This document shows, in pieces, positions 1 to 10,292 of a DNA stretch of 64,000 nt (position 1 is the stretch's first letter; the number at the start of each line of letters is the position of its first letter). The stretch is from Megachile rotundata (Eukaryota > Arthropoda > Insecta > Hymenoptera > Megachilidae): assembly GCF_050947335.1 (NCBI RefSeq), contig NC_134984.1:5499926-5563925 (forward strand). Direction: 5' to 3'. Under the pieces are notes generated by a model. The model saw only the letters and a list, made by a program, of their open reading frames with translations. It did no database searches and was not told the origin of the DNA. The position numbers and the translations under genes were made by a program.

Positions 1-836
1 CGAAGTTTACCGATGTCTATTTCAAATTGTCGCTGTCGTTCCAAATTTTCTAGGTTTTCTACGACAATCATTATACCGGTCTGGTTTAACCTAAGTGGAA
101 GTTGTTCGGCAACTTCGAATGCATCACGGGCAAATAGGACTACCTGACCTTTGCACCAATTCTGACTGAAGCGATTTTGAATTTTCATGATTTTAAGGAA
201 CGGGACTATTCTGCACAACATATGTTTTTCGATTTCTGATAAATCTGATATCACCTGAGGTACGTGCATTACTTCCATTTTATTCCAGAATGCCTGCGAT
301 GGAGCTTTGCGCTTTTTAAGATGACGTAGGCAGCGAGAACATGTTGTTATCTTCTCTAATTCTATCAGATTTGCAGGAATTAGATGAGACAGAGGCTGTG
401 TGTGCAAAGCGTAACGTTGTTACGGATATAAAGTTCTGCAACACACCGCACACGGTACATCAGCGAAAATATTAATAGTCGATTTAAAACTGTCCACCTG
501 AAGAAGTTCTTTTCTTCGGTTTCTAGCACGTTCACGCATATCCTTTAAAGGTGTATTTCTTGATTCGGTACGTTCTGTTAGTAGCACTACCCGCGTACGA
601 TTTCTTGTGACCATTAGACGTTGTAAACATTGTTTCGTAGATTCGTTCTCTAATCGCCGGTGGATTAATTCGATCCGTCGTGATCGTTCCTCGGCCGATT
701 CGTTTGCTAATCGCCGGCGGATTAATCCGATCCGACGTGATCGTTCCTCGGCCGAAAGAGAGCGAGATAGATACATTTCAAAGGAATGCCGCGAGTAAAA
801 CAAATCAGCATCTAGTAGAGAACATTTCGTTTGCAC
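1..836 (-). pseudogene. Helitron-type polyprotein N-terminal region (DUF6570-like), broken and cut by window edge
   Basis: Read on the minus strand, an open frame starts at 836 and continues to the left edge with one in-frame TAA at 420-422. The N-terminus holds two 19-residue repeats of the form SAEERSRRI.LI.RRL.NE, made by direct repeats in the DNA. After them come a C-x2-C motif (DVPCAVCC), a second C-x2-C (TCSRC) and a block reading FLKIMKIQNRFSQNWCKGQ. That order of Cys pairs, leucine-rich link and K/R-G-Q motif resembles the DUF6570 region that precedes the Rep and helicase domains in insect Helitron polyproteins. The family is recalled, not searched. The Rep and helicase parts would lie outside the window. 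It cannot belong to the helicase at 62335-63699, because both read leftward and this one leaves the window on the left. The stop argues for a dead copy. Confidence 0.55.
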
Positions 837-865
837 TAATTTTCGTCTTACCTTGGAAAAGATAG

Positions 866-1053
866 CACCAATGGATTGTTGAGATTCTATCGATTAAAAT
901 AAGTCCAAACACGACATAAATCGGTTTAATTTTACTTTAATTGGCGATTAATGATTGACTTCATCAATTTAAATTGATTAATAACAAAACTAGCCCGATT
1001 TACGTCGTGTTTGGACTTATTTTAATCGGAAGAATCTCAGCATCCCATTGGTG
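866..1053. repeat. palindromic repeat, CCAAACACGA family, copy 1
   Basis: Two arms of about 55 bp form an inverted repeat. The left arm runs from CACCAATGG through ATTAAAATAAGTCCAAACAC, and the right arm (about 998-1053) is its near-perfect reverse complement. The core ATTAAAAT..(G/C)ACCAAACACGA or GTCCAAACACGA recurs at 33190-33670, 40700-40760, 41610-41905 and 42030-42125. No open frame is present, so this is a MITE-like fold-back. Its target duplication is not clear. Confidence 0.6.
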
Positions 1054-1139
1054 GCATTTTCATCAGGATCCATTTTCTTCTTATGATTACATCTATTTTG
1101 TCTACATACCTCGATCGTCTTTCTATATTTTTCTATATC

Positions 1140-1709
1140 GTTCCGCTGCCTCCTTCTTTGAGACCACTGTATCGCAGAATTTGATGACGGCCTCCCATTT
1201 GATGGCCGAGTTTAACATGACCCGAACGATCCCTCCCGAGGACAGATCACTACCCACCTCGCACTGGAGGGCGTGTGTCTCCCACGCGAACGTGGGACAT
1301 TCACCCAGGGTGTGTTGAGCCGTGTCCGGACGCTTCCCGCAATCTTCCCACTTCTCGAGCAGCGGAAAAATCGCCCCAACCGCCTGCTTACTTACTGCGC
1401 TACTGCGCAGGAGCCCGAACCTCTATTGCGATATAGTGTCGCGACGGGCCTGAAGCCGGGCTCCCTTGATGCCTCGGTCCGACAGGCCCCCCCCCCCCCC
1501 CCTCCCCTCCCCAAATTATCTTCGATCGCGCTACGATCGCGCAGATGGCACCTAAGATCGTAGATCTCCCCCTCGATTTGCGCCTGGAAGCGCCACGGTA
1601 AAACACCCGCCAAGACCATCGACGTCTCGTAAAAAATCATGCGGTAGCCCATCGCGACCCTGATGGCCAGCCGCCGCACAGTAGCGAAAAACGGTGAAAA
1701 CGTGGACAA
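1140..1709 (-). pseudogene. R1-clade LINE ORF2 C-terminal remnant
   Basis: On the minus strand the 1709-side frame reads VRRLAIRVAMGYRMIFYE and VLAGVLPWRFQAQIE. These match the post-RT region of the better LINE copy at 42732-44662 (VERRLAVRVVMRYRTVSYE, VLAGVIPWRHQAEVE). Further left the minus strand still shows the C-terminal Cys-His knuckle region (AQHTLGECPTFAWETHAL) and the KEAAERYR tail. A run of about 15 C at 1488-1503 and several frame changes break the frame. It is a 5'-truncated LINE fragment, older than the copy at 42.7 kb. Confidence 0.7.
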
Positions 1710-1915
1710 AAGTCAACAAATGATAAAATAATTTTAAGAAAAAAAAATACGCCGACTTCGAAATGCACTAAAAAGTATAAAATAATTTCTATTTCCTAAT
1801 GAAGTAATTTCTATTTCATTCAATCATACAATTACGTAACAGATATGAATGAAACCTATTTACTCGTTAGGTAGTATATTAAATACATTTCAACCTTTTC
1901 GGAGGCGGCGCAAAA

Positions 1916-2378
1916 TTAAAAATACTTCAGTAAACGTTGCTGCCAATAACCAGTTGATTGTGGTATGGCGTATTGGAAATTAATAAATCCTGAAGAAGAA
2001 TACGAACCATTATAGATATATCTGGTAATATACGTAAATGTAACGACTGCATCTTCATTTCGCAACGTTTCTGATATAAATGATATTGAATCGACTTCGT
2101 TCGCATGTGGAAGCCATGGATTTAAGAACCTATAAACGGAGCCCACGACGCGGGAATTACCAAATTTGCGGCAGATGGGCTCCATCTTTATAGTATATGC
2201 GGCGATCGAGTTTTTCTGTCCCATACTCTATGAATCTAGCCCTTTGCGGACTACCGCCGCATATATGCGTTCTGCGTAAATCATCAAATTGGTCGAAGAA
2301 CTCATGTATGCGTTTGGCAAAAACAGTTGATTGAGCCGAGAAACGCATATACAGTGGGTAACAAAAGTAAGTAAACAC
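1916..2378 (-). pseudogene. Unidentified coding-like remnant inside the outer TIR element
   Basis: Two overlapping minus-strand frames (2378-2157 and 2224-1916) can be read as one protein with a frame change near 2220. The first ends RAFIEYGTEKL-like and the second continues IAAYTIKMEPICRK and ends at the inner edge of the left inverted repeat (WQQRLLKYF). Composition looks coding-like, but I do not recognise a family. It may be the only surviving piece of the outer element's own gene, or chance. Confidence 0.25.
2297..2350. repeat. Diverged direct repeat unit, pair with 5113-5168
   Basis: The sequence ending GAGCCGAGAAACGCATA is repeated with mismatches at 5113-5168 (ending GAGCCGAGAAACGCGTAC). 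The two copies sit on either side of the Tc1 element. They look like an older tandem repeat of the outer element that the Tc1 insertion separated. Confidence 0.45.
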
Positions 2379-5077
2379 TTTGAGCTTGTAGCAAAAAACT
2401 ATTTAGGTCAAAGCAAATATGTAACTTTAAAAGACAAATTGTATATCTAGTGAAACTACATGAAATAGTCTATACAATTATGCTGATAAAATGTTCATTA
2501 GTGCTGGATTTCCTCGTAAAAAATAATAAAGATTCGCGGTATGCAACGAATACACGTTCCAAAAGTAAGTAAACACGACCGACATTGCTCGATAACTTTT
2601 TAATACTTGCAATTTTGCAATTTATCTGTAAATAACTCTTATAGATTATTTCATGCTGAATCTGAATTCGCAAACCGTTCCTTTGTAGCGGTTATCGTTT
2701 TCGAGAAAATTTGATTTAAAGGAAAATTGTAAGTTTTCAACTTTGGAAATGTTTCACAGTCTTATAGTTGTTTCTATTCATTTTGTTTTTATACCAAACT
2801 ATTCTGCAAATTATCTTGAATAAAATGATAGGAATTGTGATAATATTATAATTATTTAATTATGTTTAAATGCCAATGAAAGTGAAGAAGAAACCCAAGA
2901 CTCGCCGATGTCTGCTGATGTTTTTTAATTTATTTCAACGACTGAGAGTTTCAGAACAAATCTAATCAGATCAAACGAAACAGTAAATATTACAGTTGAA
3001 GAAGGTACTCAAGAAAGATAACAAATCGTGTTATGCTTTGAGTACATGTGTCAAACATTATTAGCACGAAATCCGAAAAACGCTCGTACAAAAAAAATGA
3101 CCGTCTGTGATGAGTATCACTGCCGTTGCTATGTGAAGTTGTTACATGTTTATTTATTCTTGATAAGTGAGTGCAAGACTCGGCATTAAACGTTTTCATT
3201 TTTTGGTGTTCAGTATTATTAATTTAAATTTAAATTTGAAGGTAAGTTATCTTAAATATTTTCTAGAAATGTTAAACATTTCTTATATTGCATTGTATTT
3301 TTCTAATCGTGGAATTTTACTGTTTAGTTTATTGTTTATTTAATTTTACAACATTGTGCATTTTTGTTTTGTCATAGAAAAATGGAAGGAAGAAAACAGC
3401 TCACAAATGAGGAACGCAAAATTGTTATACATATGCATAATGAAGGCAGTTCGTACCGAAAGATAGCAAAATTTTTTGCAAAAACCCCAGCTGCTATTTT
3501 CAAAATAATTGCTGCGTATAAGAAAGACGGACGAGTTTCTGTAGGACAAAGGTCTGGACGGCCGAAATGTACAACAATTCGTACAGACAAAAAAATTATA
3601 AATATGTCAATGGCATCACCATTTATGTCGGCACCAAAGATCCGAGCCCAATTAGTAGAAACAAATATAAATGTGCCGAGTACACAAACGATCAGAAGAG
3701 TATTGCATGCAGCAGAAAATCATGGGCGTGTTGCAAGAAAATTGCCCTATTTAAGCAAAACAAACTTGAAGAAGCGTATACAATTTTACGAATCTCATAT
3801 GTTGCAAACCGACGATTTTTGGAAAAGAATATTATGGACGGACGAATCCATGATTCGCATGAAATACAGTCATGGTAGGATGTACGTGTAGAGAAAACGA
3901 AACGAAGAATTTTCATACAATTGTATAAGACCTACACACAAAAGCATGAACGAGGGTATAATGGTTTGGAGGTGTTTTTCGGCTAGTGGCGTTGGGAAAA
4001 TTATACCGCTAGCCGGAAAAGTGAATTCGAAAGTGTACCTGAAGCTATTACAAGACGTCATTATACCCGAAGGACAGCGCTTGATAGGAAATGATTTCAT
4101 TTTACAGCAAGATAATGCCCCCATACACAAAGCAAAAATTGTCATGAATTATCTCAAAAATAATAATATAAATTTATTAGATTGGCCGCCACAAAGTCCG
4201 GATCTGTCACCAATAGAAAATATGTGGGCCATTCTCAAATTAAGAATAGCTGAGAAAAAGCCAAAAAGTATTAAATAGTTACAGAATATTATAACTGCAA
4301 CTTGGCAGGAATTTACTGCAGATGATTGTCATTTTTTTTGTACGAGCGTTTTTCGGATTTCGTGCTAATAATGTTTGACACATGTACTCAAAGCATAACA
4401 CGATTTGTTATCTTTCTTGAGTACCTTCTTCAACTGTAATATTTACTGTTTCGTTTGATCTGATTAGATTTGTTCTGAAACTCTCAGTCGTTGAAATAAA
4501 TTAAAAAACATCAGCAGACATCGGCGAGTCTTGGGTTTCTTCTTCACTTTCATTGGCATTTAAACATAATTAAATAATTATAATATTATCACAATTCCTA
4601 TCATTTTATTCAAGATAATTTGCAGAATAGTTTGGTATAAAAACAAAATGAATAGAAACAACTATAAGACTGTGAAACATTTCCAAAGTTGAAAACTTAC
4701 AATTTTCCTTTAAATCAAATTTTCTCGAAAACGATAACCGCTACAAAGGAACGGTTTGCGAATTCAGATTCAGCATGAAATAATCTATAAGAGTTATTTA
4801 CAGATAAATTGCAAAATTGCAAGTATTAAAAAGTTATCGAGCAATGTCGGTCGTGTTTACTTACTTTTGGAACGTGTATTCGTTGCATACCGCGAATCTT
4901 TATTATTTTTTACGAGGAAATCCAGCACTAATGAACATTTTATCAGCATAATTGTATAGACTATTTCATGTAGTTTCACTAGATATACAATTTGTCTTTT
5001 AAAGTTACATATTTGCTTTGACCTAAATAGTTTTTTGCTACAAGCTCAAAGTGTTTACTTACTTTTGTTACCCACTG
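2352..5077 (+). mobile_element. Tc1/mariner-superfamily transposon with 750-bp inverted repeats
   Basis: The element begins CAGTGGGTAACAAAAGTAAG and ends with the reverse complement, flanked by TA at 2350-2351 and 5078-5079. The left arm 2352-3101 and right arm 4328-5077 match base for base as far as I compared them, giving inverted repeats of about 750 bp in a 2726-bp element. Tc1 elements usually have repeats of tens to a few hundred bp, so these are very long. A transposase pseudogene lies between the arms. Confidence 0.9.
3382..4278 (+). pseudogene. Tc1-like DDE transposase with in-frame stop
   Basis: From ATG 3382 (MEGRKQLTNEERK) a single frame runs to 4278, interrupted by TAG at 3889-3891. 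The N-terminus has a Tc1-type helix-turn-helix (SSYRKIAKFFAKTPAAIFKI) and a GRPK hook. The catalytic triad is visible: D in ILWTDES, D in QQDNAPIHKAK, and D in PPQSPDLSP followed by IENMW. The stop falls where relatives read VWRKPNEE, so a TGG-to-TAG change is likely. The terminal TAG at 4276 may also be premature, since a coding-like stretch continues to the edge of the right inverted repeat. Otherwise the frame is open, so inactivation looks recent. Confidence 0.85.
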
Positions 5078-5176
5078 TATGTGTCCCACGTAAATGCATG
5101 GCTATGGTCGAGAAACTTATCTATGCGTTCCGCGGAAACAACTGATAGAGCCGAGAAACGCGTACATGTGTGCATG

Positions 5177-7303
5177 TGTAACATCCCTAAAACCTAAGTT
5201 TAGTTAGTTACAAGCGCTAAAAGCTAAAGAGTGGTTTTTACCCCTAAACGACTCGATTTTACGAATAAAGATTGTGGGATTCGTGTGGTGTGCGGTTAAG
5301 GAGTGAAATCCACAGGTCAATATCTTTCAACAATTAGATTTATTCAGTAAACGATAAGAAATGAAACTAACAAATAACAATAACAACAAAATAAAGAAAG
5401 TATATAAATTATAAATGATTGATTAATATAAAGAACTAAATAGATCTTGAAATAATAATAATGATAGAAATAATAGAAATTGATAAATTAAACAATTATG
5501 TTGGACCGTATCTAATTCTGATCTCTGATAAAGCAAACTTCGCATTTGTAATATTAACTAAATTTGATATTCGATTTTTGTGCTCGACGCTATAATCTAA
5601 GAGCAGTTCGGTATCTAGATTTGTATAAACGAAATTTTATAGATTTTATAATGTTAGCGCTTTGTAATCTACCGCCGCGAGGAACTCGACCTAAGCGAAA
5701 TTCTCTAAACGCACCTAAATACGCTTTCGCAAAAATTAGACAGATTTATTCTACTGTCTAACGCGGTGTAATCGATTACGGAAATGACGCTAAGTGAGAA
5801 CAGTATTCTTGTATTAATTCAAATGACCAAAATTTATCTGAATCTAATTGAATTTTATTCGGAACAATTACTCTTATGATTTGACTCGACAACTAATTGT
5901 TCATGACCCTTTTTGTCAGAGCGCATACTGACACCCAAAACCAGATCGCTTAATTGGAGAGCCCGTTGTTCACTAGCTGCTAAACAACCCAACGATCCAG
6001 AGTCAGATGAACAATATACGTCCAACAGGGTAGCAAATTAAAGTGACTCTACTCGTAAGTCGTGATTACTTAACTGCCATCCAAAAAACACGGGCTTCAG
6101 AGACCAAGCCGCTCAAATGGGGAGCCTGCGTTAGCTAGCTACGATACTACCCAGAGCGAGCTCCGAGAATCTGAAGGCAAGTTAGTAATTCGACAGAAAA
6201 TTAAGTATGAGTAGCTGAGAACACTCGTTTTGATGTCTTAGCCTTTCTTGGGGCTAAGCATAGCACTCTCCTGACGGAGTTTCGGATACAAGACCGCTTG
6301 AACGGGGAGCCCGCTGTTCGCTAGCTGCTAAAACAACCCAGCGATCAAGTATCCAAATGGCATATGCCCGCTTGCCAATCGAGAACTTAGAATCTATTTG
6401 GTTCGTACAGCGAAAATTGTTCCGAGTATACTTATTACTGAGACGTGTGAATAGCTCGATTTCGAAAACTGTTCTGCTTTTAGACGGGTTTCGCTCGCCC
6501 TTTTATACTCGCAAGTTCGCCGAATTCCTGGAATTTCTGTGACGTCAGAATATCTAAATTTTCATATAAATTCGTTATTATAAATTGATTATAAAATTGA
6601 ACGGTTTAATTATATTTTAAATGTTGCTCTCTAATTTCTGGCTAACAATTTGATATTAAAATAGTAGTGTAACAGTGTTTTAGCGAAAAATTCATTTTCT
6701 GTCCTTTTCTAATTAATTGCGTATGAATTCTATGAGAGTCGGATCTATTCCGATTTACAGCTTTTTAGTTGAAAAAAATAATTGTGGTTCCGGCCATGAA
6801 TAGTTTAGTAATGACTGATTTTACGTATATAGCTTGATTTAGATAATTAATTAATTTAATATTTGATAATGCCGTAAATAGAAATAGTATCGCTATCCTT
6901 TTCTAGGATTAGCGCTGATCTCAAGGATTTCGGGCGAGTATCGCGGCACGTAGGCACATCATAGCGTAACCGAAATTTCGTATACAAAACTATTTATTAG
7001 AAAAATAAAATAATATAATACATTATCTTGTTCTAATCGTTCCAACTTAATGTTCAAATATTTTCGCGGAAAATATTACCTACTCTAAATCAAAATTATA
7101 AGATAATTTATATAAATGATAATATATATATATATATATATTGATTACCGACTGTCGAATCTACTGGGATCGATAATCGATACGTAACATACGGTCGATA
7201 ATTTGGCAACTACTGTCGGTAATTGGGTATTCTAATGGGTGAGCTGAAGATTGTCGTGATGATGAAGGGGGAGAAAAAAAAAATTCTTCCCGGGGACGTT
7301 ACA
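5177..7303 (-). repeat. 3' LTR of the Gypsy element
   Basis: This 2127-bp direct repeat matches 16122-18163. Roughly the first 1.35 kb (5177-6580) is almost identical to the other LTR apart from indels. One is about 115 bp present here (near 5637-5760) and absent there. Another is about 33 bp present there (near 16440-16475). From about 6580 to 7303 substitutions and small indels are frequent. Three related segments with the core GGGGAGCCCGCTGTTCGCTA occur near 5945-6000, 6105-6160 and 6290-6350. Confidence 0.93.
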
Positions 7304-7314
7304 CCTTCCTCCTC
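7304..7314 (-). other. Polypurine tract candidate
   Basis: Immediately outside the 3' LTR, the minus strand reads GAGGAGGAAGG followed by the LTR start TGTAACG. This is the expected position and composition of a plus-strand primer. Confidence 0.75.
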
Positions 7315-7933
7315 ATTGAAGTCTCTTGTCCTCAAGAGACTTTTGGCTGGTGGCTCGTTCGGATGTGCATTTTTGACACTTGCAGGTCTCCTTGTTGTTC
7401 CGGGGTGATACTGCACCTCGTCCAAATAACCATAAGATCTTCCAGCCTTTACGTCGTGGATCTCCGTGTTTGATATTTTTGTAAGCCTCGAACGATGGGT
7501 TGGGTGTGTCGATTTTTATTAACTTCCATGCGTTAGTGCGTTTCTTCTGATTGAATCGTATTCTTTAATTGCGTGTGTACGAAATATATATGTATATATA
7601 TATGTATTTATTTTACCTGGGTCTTAGGTTTAGCGATATTCGATTTTAAATTTCTTAACCAGCTTTGCTTCCCTGCTCTTCGTGCCATATTTACCGTAAC
7701 GTGTGTTGTTGTCGACTAATATGGGATCTATTGTGACGCGATCAATTATAGTGCGATTAATTATGGCGTGATCAATTATGGCGTCGTTGGTGGCGTGTGA
7801 TAATTACGGCGCATTTTAGAATTTATTATATTATTCGATTTGTTTCGGCGCACGTTCGGGAAATAGTAATTAGTATTATTTGAAGGAAAATAGTTTTATT
7901 ATATATATAGATATATATATATATATATATATA

Positions 7934-7989
<56 letters not shown>

Positions 7990-10292
7990 AACCGTGCTGG
8001 TTACATAATATAAGAACACATTATATATCAGTTTATGTATTGCCGCGGTATGGGGTATCCGTACTCCGCTCATACGTCGTGATCATGATTTCATGGGGTT
8101 ACGTGTAGAGTATTTACCCCACTTTCACTAATTATGCGTGTGCATCGATCCCCACTCGATAGCGATCGAAGGAGGTCGATGCGGGGATCAAATTCGGCAC
8201 TCTACGTCTGGAAGCGAATCGAGTCGGTTCAAGAAAAATCTATTCTGCGAAACACCGTACGCGATTGCGAGGTCAAACCGACCTGATAGATTCGTCAAGC
8301 CGACAATTTGTCCGCGACGCGTAAACGCCTCAAACCGAGGAGTCGATCGTTCAAGCCGAACGGTGGCACAGTCAGAGTCAGATTTCGGAACAATTAGTCG
8401 ATCGTGAACAGCGTAGTAGTCAGAACGTAAATATTGATTTGTATTAAAGCGAATAATCAAATAGATAATTTCTAAATTCTTTGGGTAAAGTTGTGGTAAG
8501 TAACGGTTGATTGGAAGTCGATTCTCTTTAATAATTTTCGTCGTTATTCCCGCAGTTGTGAACAGCGATTGAGATCATTTAAATTGTACATTTTGGCGTG
8601 GTACAGCTCTCAGGCTCATACAGGCAATTGAAGTGTCGCTCGGCCCACGTAAAGTGTCCCGCCGTACCTTCTAATTGTACCTGTGTGCCCTTGCGAGGGG
8701 TAGTCTCGCTGGTGTAGAATTGTATGATTTCTGCCATGTTTGATCGAGGCACAGCTCACAGACTCGTTTGAGTAACCAGAGTATCGCCCAGCTCACAAAA
8801 GTGCCCTGCCGCTACTCCTTGGTTGTTCTCAAATGCCTTTGTGAAGAGGTGGACACGACCGCGTGGCACAGCTTTCGCTCTGTTTAGAGGTTAATTTGTT
8901 CGAATCGGATTTATACTCAGTTTGGGTAACCGAAGTGTCGCCCAGCCCACATATCGTGCCTGCCGGCATCTTCTGGTTGTTCTCAATCAGTGCATGAATC
9001 TCATAGTACAGGCACCTTTTGGCTTTTCCCGAGTTGCTCGACAAGGTCAATTTGTGTGTTACTGTACTATTCGCGTCGCGAATTACACGATCGGATCAGT
9101 ACTGTTGGAATCAGGCGTCCGGCATCAGAGCAAGTCTTGAGTCCCAATAAACTCCTCTAGACGAACTCCTAGGTGTCACAACCTGATCTCGACTTCGTGC
9201 GAGTCTCCACCGGAACATCTCCTCCGATTTATCGGCCGAGTGTAAAAGGTGCTGCGACAATCCTCAATCGTGCTATTTACCGAGGCATCGACTCCAACCA
9301 CCAATTTAAATATATATATGTAAATAACTAATCGAAATTTCACATAAAGCATTTACATTTCTTTCACATCTTCGAGCGCCGACTCATTGAACGTCACTAG
9401 ATTGAACGAAACTTATTGTTAAATATACATGTATGTACGTATGTGTTGGATTTGCAGAATATATATATATATATATTGTCTTATGTTAACTCTAAATGAA
9501 AGAGGTTTCTAACTTTCTTTAACGACCAGTCAGACCACTCCGCTATCCAGTACCTGGAGGCCCGAACCCTCCATTTAAATCATTCATAGATTAAAGCACG
9601 TTTATTCTTACTGAGAAGCCCAAGCTGGGCTTTAAACCAGACAGAGTTCACAGAAAATATAACGACAAAATTCATAGAAGCAACGCCCGTCTCCGGGCGT
9701 ATCTAAATAAACAAAATCACGTTTACAATATATATATATATATATATATATAAAAATTTCAATTTAAACGAATTCGATATTTATGCTTTGTAACTCGATG
9801 ATGGGTTCTAAGATGGAGTACAACAGCATGCCGCCCTCGAACGCCTCCTGTTTCTACACGTAGTACAGGCTACGGCAGGACGGGTGTCCGCCAGCCGCTT
9901 TCTGCAGCGGATGCAGCGGAGGATCCTCCACACCGCTTCGTTCGAAATATAGTGATGGGAGCCTAAGTATAAATGCGTTTATGTGTGTTAGATTGTGTCG
10001 AAAAGAAAATGTTGAAGGAAAATTTCCTTTTTGCTTGCCTAAGTTCCACCAGTCCCCTTTTGACTCTTGACAGGCGCCCATCGCACAAGTGGTGCATAGT
10101 CTTCCCACCTCGAGTTTGTATTTGTAGGAGAAAATATACTCCCTATCTTTCACGCATATGCCATTTTGAAGGGGTGTGGCCCGGTTATTGTTCATCCTGT
10201 CTCTTTATATGTTACCCGGTTGAAAGTTGACCGACTAATGATTATGGATTGAATGAATACCGTGATTCGAGATTCCTCGATCGCATTAGGGC
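7315..10292 (-). other. Long noncoding interval between integrase and 3' LTR
   Basis: About 3 kb separates the polyprotein stop from the polypurine tract. It contains (AT)n runs at about 7901-7986, 9461-9476 and 9729-9752, diverged tandem repeats at 8590-8990, and perfect small hairpins such as AAGCCCAAGCTGGGCTTT near 9619. A minus-strand frame of about 113 residues (10195-9854) has no feature I recognise. I see no envelope signature (signal peptide, furin site, membrane anchor). It may be a long 3' UTR or hold a decayed insertion. Confidence 0.5.
8590..8990. repeat. Diverged tandem repeat of about 120-170 bp, three units
   Basis: Three segments share GGCACAGCT, then a GTAACC.(A/G)AGT(A/G)TCGCCC core, then GCCTGCCG and TTGGTTGTTCTCAA-type blocks. 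They begin near 8599, 8748 and 8863. Homology is clear by eye but diverged, so unit borders are approximate. Confidence 0.55.

Noticed and set aside
1400..1606. Gly-rich frame near the C run (EGGGGG-type)
   Set aside because: It is produced by the poly-C tract inside the LINE remnant and is not conserved with the better LINE copy.
2470..2673. 67-residue protein present twice (also at 4756-4959)
   Set aside because: It is a chance open frame in the Tc1 inverted repeats, so the duplication reflects the DNA arms.
6357..6542. Repeated 61-residue frame, also at 17212-17397
   Set aside because: It is duplicated only because it lies in both Gypsy LTRs. It has no features and is antisense to the element.
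7876..8073. Ile/Tyr repeat protein
   Set aside because: It is a translation of an (AT)n microsatellite.
9854..10195. Envelope-like gene for the Gypsy element
   Set aside because: The 113-residue frame has no signal peptide, cleavage site or membrane anchor that I can see.
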